The position numbers and the translations under genes were made by a program. Below are positions 33,650 through 46,182 of a stretch of 64,000 nt of DNA, in pieces. Origin of the DNA: Daldinia sp. FL1419 (taxonomy: Eukaryota > Ascomycota > Sordariomycetes > Xylariales > Hypoxylaceae); the NCBI GenBank assembly GCA_025201765.1, contig MU623368.1, positions 62,001 to 126,000 of the forward strand, in the 5' to 3' direction. The notes under the pieces were generated by a model. It was not told the DNA's origin, did no database searches, and was given only the letters and a program-made list of their open reading frames with translations. Position 1 is the stretch's first letter, and the number at the start of each line of letters is the position of its first letter.

Positions 33650-36600
33650 GACACCTTGCGTTGCGTTAGGGATTGGCTTGGTAAGTCTGTAACTGCTACA
33701 CCCTAATCCAATAGTTGGTCCCTCGACGGTTTCGTCAGGAGGCATGTTGCAATATTGCATTGTGATACCGTTGTCAGACTGGCCTCTGCCGTATCATACC
33801 TAGCTTCCAGTCTCATCAAGGCGTAAGATTTAATAAGAGGGAGCAAGAAGCAAGGGAGCAACCAAGTTGTTCCGCGGAACTCTGAGCCAGACAGGAACTA
33901 TACATACAGGAAGCGCTCTTTGATCTAGGTGCAAGACATCTAGGATCTTGACATAGACTTTATCATCATGAGTGACTTCATGTTGTCCGAACTAGGTCGA
34001 CGAGCTATCAAATCTTAAGTTGAGTCGTGAATGTATCTTCAAATGCTCCATTGCGAGACATAGGCACCTCCCCTATTCTCCCAATCGTATACAATGTTGT
34101 GCCCCTTTACTTCTAACGTTTAACGTCTTCGGATTGCTTCGATAATAACTTATCTAAGATGTATATTACCTCATCCACGACTTACTAGCTCTATTATCAT
34201 ATATACCTATCTAATGAACACTCTATCAAGTGCTAAATACAAGCTCCTTAGTTCAAACTTCCTCAGCTTGTTGGTCTACTCCATTCGTCCGACGTGAGCC
34301 TCACTCTATCAATCTCGCAAATGACTGCTTCATGCACACCAGACATTTTACAAGGGCACTACCTAGTTTTGCTTCATCAAGCTCATGGAATATCATTGAC
34401 ACATCGAGGAGGTATCTATCTGTGCTCAGGTAAGATGTTCTAGCCCCCTGGCCTGTAAATAAGCAACCTGACCTATGTCTCATGATAATTTCAATGAGAC
34501 ACGGCATCGACGTCGGTAGATACATATATGCCATGATGCTAATTCCCTAGTTCCACCTCGAGAATAAGCACTTCCTCCACCTAGGTGATTAGGAAATGAG
34601 CTTGGTCGTCAGAAGACATGTAGCTGTGCTCGACAGACTCCGGTAGCGGACATCTCGAGTATGCGATGTAAGACATATGCTCTGCCAGCGAAAATTACCG
34701 CGTTACCAATATATAACGTATACGCTATACCCAGCGAACTATATCCAAAACCTGTATTTCATCCCAAGATGTCATAGTAGTATAACCCTTCGTTCATCGC
34801 CCCGAGCCTTATTTTCCTCCATACGGATCGGACTCCGGCGGCCCTCAGATGAGATTAAGTTTCATGGGATTGTGGCCGTGCTTATAGAGGGTATAACAGC
34901 ATGCGCGCTATAGATATTGGATGATCTTATGCGCACGCCACATTAGCTCTGACGTATAGACGTGCATGGACGTGGTCGAACGACGACGTACCTGACATGA
35001 AAGACGTGACACCACAGATCCATATCTTTGGGAGCTTTTCTCTACGATGGTGTTATATGCAAATGCAGGTAGAATTAGGGCCAGTTTCAGCTTAAAACTT
35101 CTAAATATTTCCGCGATGCGTTCGAATTTCGAAACACCGAAATGCTTCTATTATCGGCGATACCATCAAGGAAAGCCGACATATATCGGTGGGTGACTTC
35201 GCAGGTCCATATGCGACCATGCGGTCCACCGAGGGATCCAGGAAGAGGGATATACCGGCTCGGTGAGGAGGACTGCCGCTGCGTCTAAAAAGGGAAGTTC
35301 CTAGATAGGATGTAGTTTGGGATTGAAACATTCGAAAACCCCCTGCGTGACTCTTGGGAAACACCTATATTAACACTAACTACCTAGCTATGTGTAGCAT
35401 TTCACAACTTTAACACACCGACTGCTATTCTAGAATTGGGAGAAGCACCCCATATTCGAGCTACCAACGTTGGGGCGTAGCCGCGAAGGAACCGAGAAGG
35501 AAATCCCCACGGCTTTCATGGGGGCGTGTCGGCTATGCTCCCGTCTCATCATAGACTATAGTAATACCCTGGGTACCTAGTTGCAAGCCCGCTTAACGCC
35601 GAATTGAACGTCCGGACGCTGGTACCTGTTGAGCTTATGCGCTTGACAGTTCCTGCATGACAGCTCATAGCCCTAACCTCTGGCCTCATCGTCACATTCG
35701 CATAGCAATACCTTACTACACGTAGTCTCTTGTAATAGGGCCTATTACCGAGTACACGCCTCCTAGGCAGCTGTCCATGCCTTACATGTCGAAGATAACC
35801 GTGCCGGGCCGCGCCGCAACTTGTGCGACTAGGAACTCCGCAAGAAGAACTGAAGCCGAGGTCGAAGGAAGCGCGCAGATGATCGCGCTAGCTTGCCAAA
35901 TGATCAATCAGCCGACAAGATCATCGCGCATACTGAAACGGTAGGTGAACTACGACATCAAGCGGATATGTTTCCGAAGAAGCGCCCCCGCGTCTTATGG
36001 CGTGTTTTCGCCGTCCGTTGTACCCGCACGAATCGCGCGCATGGCCCCAGAAGCCAGCGGATCTTAAGAGACGCAGGCAAAGACCAATCATGAGTACTTT
36101 GTAACTGGCCTCTTGAAAAGTTTGGTAGCATTTCTCATTTGTTGGCGAGCCGCGAAACGTGGGGCTGGCCAACGACTTGGCAGCCATACCAACCGTCTAT
36201 TTGAAGTTACGGTTCTGCATCGCCAGCAGGTTTTCATATACTCCTCCACCAACGTAATCAGATGGAGGCCTGGTGTAACACCACCACGAGCCCGGATGAG
36301 GTCTCTGGTTTGGCGATCACCGGAGAAAAACGTAATGTCAATGTAAGTGGCGAAGGCGAAGTAGATGCCGACTCTGCTGTCTGGTACGGTGTGTCTGGTG
36401 TGCATATATAGCACGCATCAATGTACTACTAGATATATAGAGTCAAATCAGATAGCGAGATGGCTGTATATGCCAAAATTAGCTCAATATTTCCGCAATG
36501 TAGGGAACCTAATTGTCCGATAGGTTAGGTGGGTAGGTATTCTGCAGTATCTGCAGATATACTCAGGTCGGATTACCTTTCAAAGGCGTTTTGTGTTGAC

Positions 36601-37382
36601 GGGAATAATTATACTGCCATAGATAGCACAGCCAGCCTTATGCAGGTCGTCTCCTGGGGATAGGTGCTACGCAGAATAGAACGGGCTTGGACGCGGCAAA
36701 TCGGACTCGAAGGTATTTAGCAGCTGCAGACAGAGCAAGGATGTATTACCCCACTGTGAGGCATCCAATCCATGAGTATCGTATGGTATCTCTGTAACCC
36801 CCAAGCCGAGATACTTCGTCACACGGTCTTTTCGTTCGCGAAGGGAGCAGATCGTGAAACAAGAGCTACTTGTGTCAAGACGGTCCAAGTTGTATTAGTA
36901 GACGTAAGAGACGCAAGCAGACTTCCCGGTCTTTTCAATATCCGTAATCGTACTGGTGTTACTTGTTCTGGGAAAAACGACTTGAAGCCTAACTAGACTG
37001 CGCATTGGTATAGACTCGGTAAATCGCGACTTTGATAATTATAGCAGCTGGTAGCAAGAAGCTAAGGCAGGGTGAACGATTATCGGTCGTCGAAGTAGGT
37101 ACGAAGTCGTATAGTTGGACACACTCAAGTGACTACCTAGGCAGGCAATTTCAGCAAGAAAATTAGACGATCCGAGAATCATCGGTGCGCACCCTAACGC
37201 AGGCACATAGCCTCCTGCAGACCGGACGCCTCGCTACTTTCGTTGCAGAATATTACTTGCAGATCGACTACATTATATGTATGCAGGCTAGCGGCAACGC
37301 ACGTGAACACGCAAGCTCACTTCTTTCTAGGATGCGTTTGGGTAGCATAGATGGGATCAGGATTTAAGCCTGTGCTTTTCTG

Positions 37383-37426
37383 CAGTAGAGGTAAAGTAGA
37401 GGTAAAGGAGAGGTAGTGTAGAGGTA
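37383..37426. repeat. 11-bp tandem repeat, 4 copies
   Basis: Unit AGTAGAGGTAA: two exact copies and two with two changes each. Confidence 0.8.
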
Positions 37427-39243
37427 ATGTGCCTAATAATCAACCCAATACCACCAGTAAACCGGTCTACAACGAGCAGCACACCGAGTCCATCTAGTTG
37501 AGAACTCTCATCTTGTTGCGAACTACTAGCTGTTACGTGCTACTGCGCTCAGCTCCGCCCTAATATGTGTAAGTGTCGTCAAAACTAAGTCGGCCAATAA
37601 GACGTATAAATTAGATGTTAAAAAACAGGACATGGGTGTTATAATAAGTAACCTGCCATGTAGTGGCACAAAATTACTTTAGGTAGTTAACCGAGACACC
37701 CGGACGACGTGGAGGTTGGCTTTAGCTCTTGGGTAATCCGTCTCCTTGGGGGGGCCATTTGGGATTGATGATGGAAATATGGAGTCTGATATGGGGGATT
37801 GCAGAGCTCACGAAATCTATCGCCCATATATCCATGGATATGGACAACATAGATGAAAGCTGGTAAGGAGAAGAACTGTTAGACCTGGCCACCGGTGAAT
37901 CTGTTATTAAGTGCACCGGGTGGGATTAATGCCGCACCAAACTTTACTAACTTCGGCAATTCATGATTTTCGACGTGGTAAAACTTCTAAGCTGCCTTCG
38001 ACCGTTGGATCGACAAATTCTAGCAGATGCTGCCCAAGAAACAATTATCGACTAACTGCAGGCTTTCCGCGGAACGTATAACCCATGTAGAGTTGGAGTT
38101 GAATCGTCTAGACAGTTAGCCACAGGGTTGCCAAAAACAGGCTCATGAAACATGGGGTCCGGTTCTCATAGCTGGACTAGGCTTGGAAGATGACATGGGC
38201 TTAGTAACCGTTGGATCTAAATATTCCAGTTTGTCATACTCGTCGATAAGGCTCAGCGAGAATTTTGTAGTATCATGTCCTCGGGATGGCACTCTCTTGA
38301 GAACATGGGGCTGTTCTGCTTATTGGAAGTGACATCTCCTTGATCTCAGTAATTAATCCTTGACAGCTCTCTTGCCAAATACGAATATATGTGTAGCTGA
38401 AGGAACGCAAGAAACTACCAATGAAAACAACGAATTGGTCGTATGTTCTAGATGAAGGAGCTGAGGTCTCCAAGTGGTTGGTGGTGCAGTGCCCCTGAAT
38501 TGCATCGCCCGGTCCATGCTAACAAAACGTGAGATGCTCCGTAGCCGTGTAATCGGTGTACTTGGGCGAGGCATGTACATACAACATACATATCGAGTAC
38601 CGATGTAGTATACCGATGACCTCGAAGATGAATGATCCTTGGTTCACTCCATGCAAGCAGGATATATATATGTATGCACTGCGAGGTTAAGAGTCGGAAA
38701 AAAGGAAAAATTCAGGGGCATCCGGAATTACATGATTCGTGTAAGCAGGTAAGTCGTAAGTAAGTCATAAAAGAAGTATGGTCGTGATCCATTACTAGCA
38801 TTGATATTGGCAGTAGCTACTTGGGAAGAATACAAGATAAATGTAACAAATGCATTGCTCGTCGCTGCTCGTCGTCGTCTTAGCATTCGTAGGTCGCTGT
38901 TTTCTAGAATACTTGATATATTTGCTGCGATTGGTGAGATGGCGCCACCCAACAGGAACTAGCATCGAGTATTAAAAAGAACCCGAAGACATTCCGTTAT
39001 TCTTCGATTGTCATTTCTCACTTGTGTGTATCATGTGCGATATGAGAACACGAATCTAGAATCCAGAGTTTGTCGTGTAGTGGTTGTTGCAATCACTAAG
39101 CAATCAGCGTAATTATTCGTGTAAATTATCAGCATATTAATAAGAAGGATCAATTGAATTGAATTGGCCGCTTTGGAGCAAAAAGGAGGGTTACCGGGGC
39201 CAAGTTGCCTAGGCTCTAATCTGATCCGATCTTAGATCTAAAG

Positions 39244-39283
39244 GTAGACTGGCGTAGACTGGCGTAGACTGGCGCAGACTGGC
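39244..39283. repeat. 10-bp tandem repeat, 4 copies
   Basis: Unit GTAGACTGGC: three exact copies and one GCAGACTGGC. Confidence 0.9.
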
Positions 39284-41833
39284 GCGCGTACACGTACAGT
39301 ATTATGTAGGTAGGATAGGTACCTCCTCCTACTAGGCTAGGTACGTAGTACATAGTAATAGCGTATGGTGCGGCAAGTAATAATTGATTTATGAGTGCCG
39401 TATGTGAGTAATAATACAGACGTGGTTCCTCCTGGTTCCTTCCATGTGTTCCGTCGAACTAGTGGGCTGCAGTAGACTGCGCGTGGACCACTTTGCGCAA
39501 CCTACTTCCTTATACAAACAAGATACCAGGGGAGGTACTTATTCACCCACCTGCTACTCTAAAAATTAGTACCTCTTTAGGCATTTCAAGTAGTGCAGTT
39601 AGTTTGTTAGTGCAGCTTAGCTTCGGAGAGGCTGGGTCTCAAGTGGGTTCTAGCTCGGCGATAATTCCGTCTAAGCAGCTAAAACTGAGAGCATCCATAT
39701 ATCTTTCTTTCTATCAACAACTCCAGATCCCCTGTCTCGGTAGGATATTCGACTTTGAAAAAGGAAAAAAAAAAAGAAAGAAACTTTGGTCTCGAGAAAA
39801 GGAGGGTTCTAAAGTTTGAAGCTATTTTCTAAGATTCTTTTCCTTTCGAAAATGTACTCTGGATGGCATGTGGCATACTATTATCCTCGTTTCGGTTTGT
39901 TGGGTCACCTGCAACATCTTATCCTCCCCACTTACACCCAAACTCTTCTAGAAGTTCAAATTTGACGCAGAAGGACAAATATTATATATATTGCCTTGGG
40001 TAGGTAGGTAATATATCAATATGATTGATTGTCACATTAGGCGCATTTTCTCCCCCCCCTTTCGATACTACCTATTAACATGCTAGTATATGTACGGATC
40101 CGTACTTCACCATCAACAAACTTCTGAATGGCAAATGCTTCAGATCAACGACCCGAACTTCCGACTTTAAGTTATGCCATTGAGCATACATTTTTTCTAG
40201 GCTGGGATCCCCCTAGATATTCATGCGGTGTCTACCTAGCTAGTTTAACTAGGCCAAGACATGGTAATTGAAGGATCCTGGATCCAGCAATACCCCTAAA
40301 GCGGAACCAGGGCACGACAATCAACAATGGTCCTCTTTTTTTCAAAAGGAATCATCCAACTATGTCCGCCTATGTTCTATGCATAGTAAACTTCATACAT
40401 GTACTGTATCCATCTTGAGGGGGGCGAGACAATGCCGTTGTTCCCCATCATATCCCATCATATCCTGCCATCGTTCGGTTCTTACGCTTCTTACATATGG
40501 TCTTTTATTATTACGCGAACAAAAAAAGATTAAAAAAATGCAGAATGCACATCTTCACGTCAGCATCTTTAGCGGCTCTCTATTGGCGAATTGTATTCTA
40601 CATTGTACTACAACTTTACTTCCTTGGCAAGAAATGCGTACATTAGGGCTCACACTTTTAAGTAATCCCAAAAAGTCGTTTTGTTCGATGAAACTCCCGA
40701 TCCTTCTTTTGTATGTGCTTGTATGAGTTGCTCGTATGTATGGTTGAAGTATGTATTCTCCATACATAAGGTGGTGGAAATGGGAGTAAAAGGTACGTAC
40801 AAAAGCAGTGGACCTAGGAAGGTACCTGGTAAGTATACATATATAGGTGTATAGGTATTCCCCCTTCCCCGAAAGTGAAAGTAAAGCAACACACGGGCCA
40901 TGCTTCCAGTGTGATCCACCGCCGGGTCTGGGCTGAACCATGTAAGATTTGTAGGTACATATGTACATCAAGTCCCTGCTCCCGAGGTCGCCAAAGGACT
41001 AAAACGGGGGGCCACACCTACCTTCCATTTGCAACTGCGTACATACAACCCGAGCCACCCTACAGGCTGTCAAATACGTATCTACCTGTATCTACCTGTA
41101 TCTACCTCTGTAGCTTCTGCAGCTTCTGCATCTTCTGCATCTTACATTAGGTACATTTATGTAGCGACCTCCATATCTACGTAGGTATCTACATCCACAC
41201 ACCACCTGCTTCGCACATTGCGAACTTGGATATCTTACTTCTCTTTTTTGAGATCCACATTATCCTGTACCATATTCTGTACCGCGGGTTTGTCTAGCGA
41301 ACATAGAATTAGCTTTTTTTACTTTCTTTGCCGACCCCAATAACCCCCTTCGGGCTTGGCTTAACATAAGAAAGCAACCAAGACAGGAGGAATCCGAGTT
41401 AGATCAAGCTACATCGAACTTTCCCGTTATTACCCTTTTTTTAATCCCCCACCATCGACATAAATAACGGCGGCGAGGAAGCAAGCTAAAGCTAAACCTT
41501 CAAATCTGCAAGGCTGACTTCCCGCGACAATTAGGTCGAAAGGACCCCATGTCAGACTATCGGGAGCTAGCAGTTATACCTCGCCCAGAAACAAAAACTA
41601 AAAACGATAACTCTCAGGAGGCCCCTTAAACCGTGCACGATTATGAATTAGTTAGAAGCAATGCGGTTCGTCGTTCCGTACTTTCTAGAAATCTGGCCCA
41701 GTTCCATTTCCCAGTTCTGGTTCCCCGCTGTAGTCTCATGTCCCTCTTTGTCAATTTGTTTCGACTTGTCTCTGATTTCTTATTTTTAAGTCTTGCTAAC
41801 TAGTGCATCCCGTTTTCCCCCAACCCAGACCAG

Positions 41834-43809
41834 ATGGACGTTGCGACTGAGAGTGCGCCTAGAAACATACCCGTCAACAAGGCTGACGAGAGCATGGGCG
41901 CACGTACGGTTCCAATTATCACCACCACCCCTTCGCCGATGCCGACCATAAAGATGTCGGCCCCTTCGCCATCGGGCGATCCCATGGATATCACCACGCC
42001 GACCAACTCGTCGGCCCCGCAAAGTGCTAGGAAGAGTTCTGAAGGAGAAGGCAGCGATTCTAACGATCGTCAAGGCACTACGCCGTTAGGAGAACAGAAC
42101 TCGAGCTTCGCTCCCAACACAATGCCTGCACCTGCTGCTGCGGCTATTCATCAGCCCAAGATAGTGCAGACTGCATTTATCCATAAACTCTACAAGTGCG
42201 TACAGGTAGTTATCTGGGTCGTGGTCGCATAATTACTAACTGTCTTGCAGTATGCTCGAAGATCCCAACATACAGCACTTAATCAGCTGGTCTAGTTCTG
42301 CCGAGAGCTTCGTTATGTCACCTTCACATGATTTCTCTAAAGTTCTTGCGTATGTCCTCCAATCGCGGTAGTTGGCCAATGAGACTAATCTTGAGTTAAC
42401 AGCCAATATTTTAAACATACGAACATATCTTCTTTTGTTCGACAACTAAATATGTACGGTTTTCATAAAGGTATGCATATAGGAATTCAATTTCCTGCTG
42501 GAGAGCCTCAGACGGCTAACGTGGGTATTGCAGTAAGCGACGTATTTCACACCGGGTCTCCCGAAACCGCGTTGTGGGAATTCAAACATGGCAACGGAAA
42601 TTTCAAGAAAGGTGATTTAGTTGGACTTCGAGAGATCAAGCGACGGGCATCCCGCCATACGCTAATCCACCGAGACCACCGAGAGTACAATGGTCAGAAG
42701 CCAACCACATCGCAACCCGGTACTCCAGCGGAACCTATGCCACCAATCCATGACGGATCCGATCCAAGGCTAGCAAACATTGAGCACTCCTTATACGAAG
42801 TCCAGACTAGGCTGCAGCGCAGTGAGGAGAACGCTCACTATATGAATGTGAAACAGCAAGCAATGTCGGACGCTATGAATCGCCTGCTGCAGCTAAACCA
42901 GGAATTATCTAGAACGGTCCTAAGCCTTGTCCCACCAGAGAATCCTATTCACAGAGACGGTAAGTTTCATTCTCTACAGAGGAGAGAGGTATTCAATGTC
43001 CTAATGCGGTCATAGTTCTTCAACTGCAAGGTGAAATTCAACGCCAATCTGATTTTGTCCGATCCATCGACGAACCGTCACATGAGCCACCCTTCCCAAA
43101 TAGCCGCCAGCTCTTTGCAAATCTTGAGAATCCCCCCGTATCTCCCCGACAGTTAGCTCAGGATGATCAGCGGAGAATAGGGAGCGTTTATCCTCAGTCT
43201 CGAACTAATTTTTACCGACCTCCAGTATCTTCTAATCTCGCAATAAGCTCCTCCAATGTCGCGATAAGCTCCCGTCGATCGCAGGGGTCAATCAGTGGAA
43301 GTACAACCCAGTCATCGCCTTCTCCCCTACGATCTCAACCACCGCCACCACCTCCTGGGCCTCATCCGCTTGCCACTGTTGAGCCCCCACCGAGCGGTTT
43401 ACCTAGGCGACACACCTCGGCTGATATTAGGGCAGCTGGATGGCAAGTCAATCCGCCGCCGTACATCTCCTCTGGGCCTCCTTCTTCTCACTGGCCATCT
43501 TCTCCTAGTCGAGGCGCCCAAGATGAGCAACGGAGCCGCGAGCCCCCGTCTCACTACTCACTATCGCGACCTGCTACTCCGCCAGCCCCTTTCTCAAATG
43601 GTAGCATAGGGAATGGACTAGAAAGTCTCAACAACTGGTCCTGGAATTCAGCCAATCGAGAAAACAAGAACCTCTCGATCAAAGATATGTCTGCCCCGCC
43701 AACTAGAAGGGGAAGCATGGCACACATCCTCAACCCAACCGACACAATAGAACGAGACGATGAAGACGATCCTCGAGGGGATGAAGATCGAAAGCGAAAA
43801 CGGATATAA
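41834..43809 (+). CDS. HSF-type DNA-binding transcription factor, Sfl1-like
   Basis: Five exons: 41834-42195, 42251-42349, 42403-42470, 42534-42959 and 43016-43809, with introns of 53-63 nt, encoding 582 residues. The N-terminus is Ser/Pro/Thr-rich. Residues about 110-225 form an HSF-type DNA-binding domain (QTAFIHKLYNMLEDP, LISWSSSAESFVM, FKHTNISSFVRQLNMYGFHK, WEFKHGNGNFKKGDL), with the recognition-helix sequence SFVRQLNMYGFHK intact. A heptad-rich segment near residues 255-310 (LANIEHSLYEVQTRLQRSEEN) is a likely coiled coil for oligomerisation. The C-terminal half is Pro/Ser-rich and probably disordered, ending in a basic DRKRKRI signal for nuclear entry. The domain resembles Sfl1/SflA-type regulators of development and morphogenesis more than classical heat-shock factor. 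Targets are unknown. Confidence 0.93.
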
Positions 43810-44690
43810 TAATTGGCATTATCGAATCTTGAATGTTCCATATCTTGCGCCATGGAAAAGCGTTGTCGTACATTATACCACACGGCGGAACTTTGTTTTT
43901 GTATAGAGCGATTGATGCGGATACCTACACGGATCTAAGGATTCAAGAACGACACGCTACGGCCACGGTATATGACATATTGACTATGCATCTTACGAAT
44001 TTCATTCTCACTTCATAAATTTCGTTTCTTTCACTGCATTGCTATACTCATTTCTTGTCTATTATAATTTTCTCGCTAAAATACCAAAAAGCGTCGGCTA
44101 CATTGAAAATTGCTCAGGACGGCTTGGCGATGGTTTGGCGATGAGTGAGAAAGCAACTCGCTTTATTTCCATTCGTATAGGGAGGGCTTGAATTCGGAGG
44201 CTTTCGGTGTCGGATGTGTGAAATCTTACTTGCCCATTGGGTTTTGTACAACACGGAACGTGGGCTTGCTTCTTACTACTTCGCAAGGGGAGAGGGGAGG
44301 GTGGTTGTAATCCGGTTGGATGGCGGGAATCGAGCGGGCAAAACGAACCGCTTCTGTCGCAATTGCTTCACGCGCAACTACGCTCGCGGAGTCACTAATC
44401 ATGTACTCTTAAGAATGTAGTTTGTTAAATGTAGGAGTAGAGGCTTCTTTGCATTTTGGCACACACAAACTAAGACTACCTACTATGTAACCGGCGAAGG
44501 AAGCTATGACTGGTTCCCTCCTGAGCGGCCTTTGCTTTTTTCTTGATTGTTGATCTATCACATTTCGAGAATATGTAGGACCTCCCTAGGGAGATGCGTT
44601 CGGGATGATATGGTTGGCTTACAGGTGCCGATGGCAGAAGCAGATCATTTCAGGGGTAGCTAGCCAGCAGGGGACAATCTAATTTTATTA
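43810..44690. other. Intergenic region between convergent genes
   Basis: Holds the 3' regions of the HSF-type gene and the DUF3245 gene. Nothing else is supportable. Confidence 0.6.
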
Positions 44691-45551
44691 TTATGATGCC
44701 ACCTCCCCACCAGTTCCCTCCCTTGCCTTGCTTTTTTTCTTCTTCTTCTTTCGTTTTTTATTGGGGTTTTCCTGACTAGGGGGGTGGTTGGAGTCTGGTT
44801 TGGGTGGTGACATTATAGCGGGCTCGGGGACAGCGGTTTCCGTGCCGTGTTTGGGATGATGGGGATAGGCATCTCGGGCTTCGGTACCGCCATCTGCATG
44901 GGCGTTGGAGGCTTTGGGTTCGGTAGGTAATGCAGATGCAGGTGCGGACGCGGGCGTAGCTGAAGATACGGGATCGCCACTTTCTTCCTGGGTTTCCATT
45001 TCCGCCCGCGTCCTCTTCCCGCTGTTCCTCTTGGCTCGCCCGAGTCCGCTCCGCCCCGCTTCTTCGTCGCTGCTATCTTCTTTGCGCACCCATTTATTTT
45101 GGTCATTTGTACCAGTACCGTCTCTCCCTTTCTTTCCGAGTAGTCGTCCGCGCAGCCTAGCTGTTTCCCGGTCCGCTCCGCTAACATTCTCGTCTTTGGC
45201 GGCGGAACTACGGTTTAGCCCTATCCCGACATTAGGATCTAAACCACGCTCTTCCGCAAACTCTGCTTCTTCGGCGGCGCGACGGGCGGCGGCTGCTGCA
45301 GCTGCCTCTTTGGATTGGGTGTAAGGGTTGGAGGAACCGGAGTTGGAGGAGAGGGCGGAGAATGAGCCGCCAGAGGAAGAAGCGGAGGGATTGTTGAGGT
45401 CGGAACGCGAAGGAAGAAATGCGCGGGCGGCTTTCATACGTGCTTCGAGCTGCATCTGAATGCGATTCATGTTGACATTGAAATCGGGTGCTGGGTTGCC
45501 AGTAGGCGCACCCTTCGAAGTCGAAGCGGAAGAGGATTTGCTAGTCGCCAT
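44691..45551 (-). CDS. DUF3245-family protein
   Basis: Single exon of 286 residues, start ATG at 45551 in a good context. The N-terminal third has a conserved pattern (NPAPDFNVNMNRIQMQLEAR) and an Ala/Glu/Arg helix (SKEAAAAAAARRAAEEAEFAEE) leading into GLDPNVGIGLNR. This matches the fungal domain of unknown function DUF3245, to the best of my recognition. The rest is low-complexity and charged, with a strongly basic tail (NKKRKKKKKKSKAR) that looks like a nuclear or nucleolar targeting signal. The function is not known; a nuclear or RNA-related role is only a guess from composition. Divergent from the succinyl-CoA ligase gene across 631 bp. Confidence 0.87.
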   Translation of the reverse strand: MATSKSSSASTSKGAPTGNPAPDFNVNMNRIQMQLEARMKAARAFLPSRSDLNNPSASSSGGSFSALSSNSGSSNPYTQSKEAAAAAAARRAAEEAEFAEERGLDPNVGIGLNRSSAAKDENVSGADRETARLRGRLLGKKGRDGTGTNDQNKWVRKEDSSDEEAGRSGLGRAKRNSGKRTRAEMETQEESGDPVSSATPASAPASALPTEPKASNAHADGGTEARDAYPHHPKHGTETAVPEPAIMSPPKPDSNHPPSQENPNKKRKKKKKKSKAREGTGGEVAS

Positions 45552-46182
45552 GGTGGGTATAGGGTAGGTACCTGTTATTTCGTTCGCAAGGGAAATTATT
45601 AGATATTAGCTACTAATTAACAAAAATTGCTTTCGTCAAGCCATAATGTCCGCATTGTACGTTGCTGCCCTCCTGTTTGGCAACGGGCTGTCGCATTAAC
45701 ATTCGAATTGTTAGCGAAAGAAAAAGAGTAAGGATGAATTGAAGATGCGATAAGATAGTCGCACAGTGTCTAATTCAGTACGTACATACAGGCAATAAAA
45801 TGGCTTATGTAATGCCTCCTTTGATGTAATTAAGAAAAGTGGCGGAAGATACTTGTTCCAAACGCCGTGGCACATGCTCGCTGAAGTCATGCAGCAGCAT
45901 CAGCTGCAAGTTACATGCTACCTAAGTACATAGCTCACCGGGCAAAGTGGATCCTTCCAGACGAATTGACCGGATTTTCCCGTTTTCTGCCCGAAAAGAG
46001 CTCTCCCTTAACGGCCGGGGCCAAGTTGTTCTTGTTTTTGAAGATAGCATCACAACTTCAAATCGGAAGGAAAAATAAATTTTTTATCCTCCTTTCATCC
46101 GTTAATACCGAGAAGCTAGTGGTGCTTCCTTTAAACTGAGCCATTTAAAAGCCAATTGACGCTCAGACCTAGCTCCTCAAAA
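45552..46182. promoter_or_regulatory. Divergent promoter region of the DUF3245 and LSC2 genes
   Basis: 631 bp between the two start codons with no ORF of interest. A TAGGTACCTG-type tract lies near 45563-45572. A CCAAT pentamer lies at 46152-46156, close to the LSC2 start, which may be too near the ATG to act as a classic upstream element. Confidence 0.55.

Larger units (their letters stand above)
30789..41833. other. Gene desert of about 11 kb
   Basis: No ORF in this stretch shows a domain, and none could be extended through good splice sites. It contains tandem promoter-like modules (33391-33649), short tandem repeats (37383-37426, 39244-39283) and many TAGGTA/TACCTA palindromes. A visibly GC-richer island at about 35750-36350 carries overlapping ORFs on both strands (35893-36093 plus; 35921-36187 and 36088-36414 minus) and may be the remnant of a gene. 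The last 400 bp are CT-rich and are the promoter and leader of the HSF-type gene. The upstream end is the promoter of the gene at 29901-30788. Confidence 0.55.
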
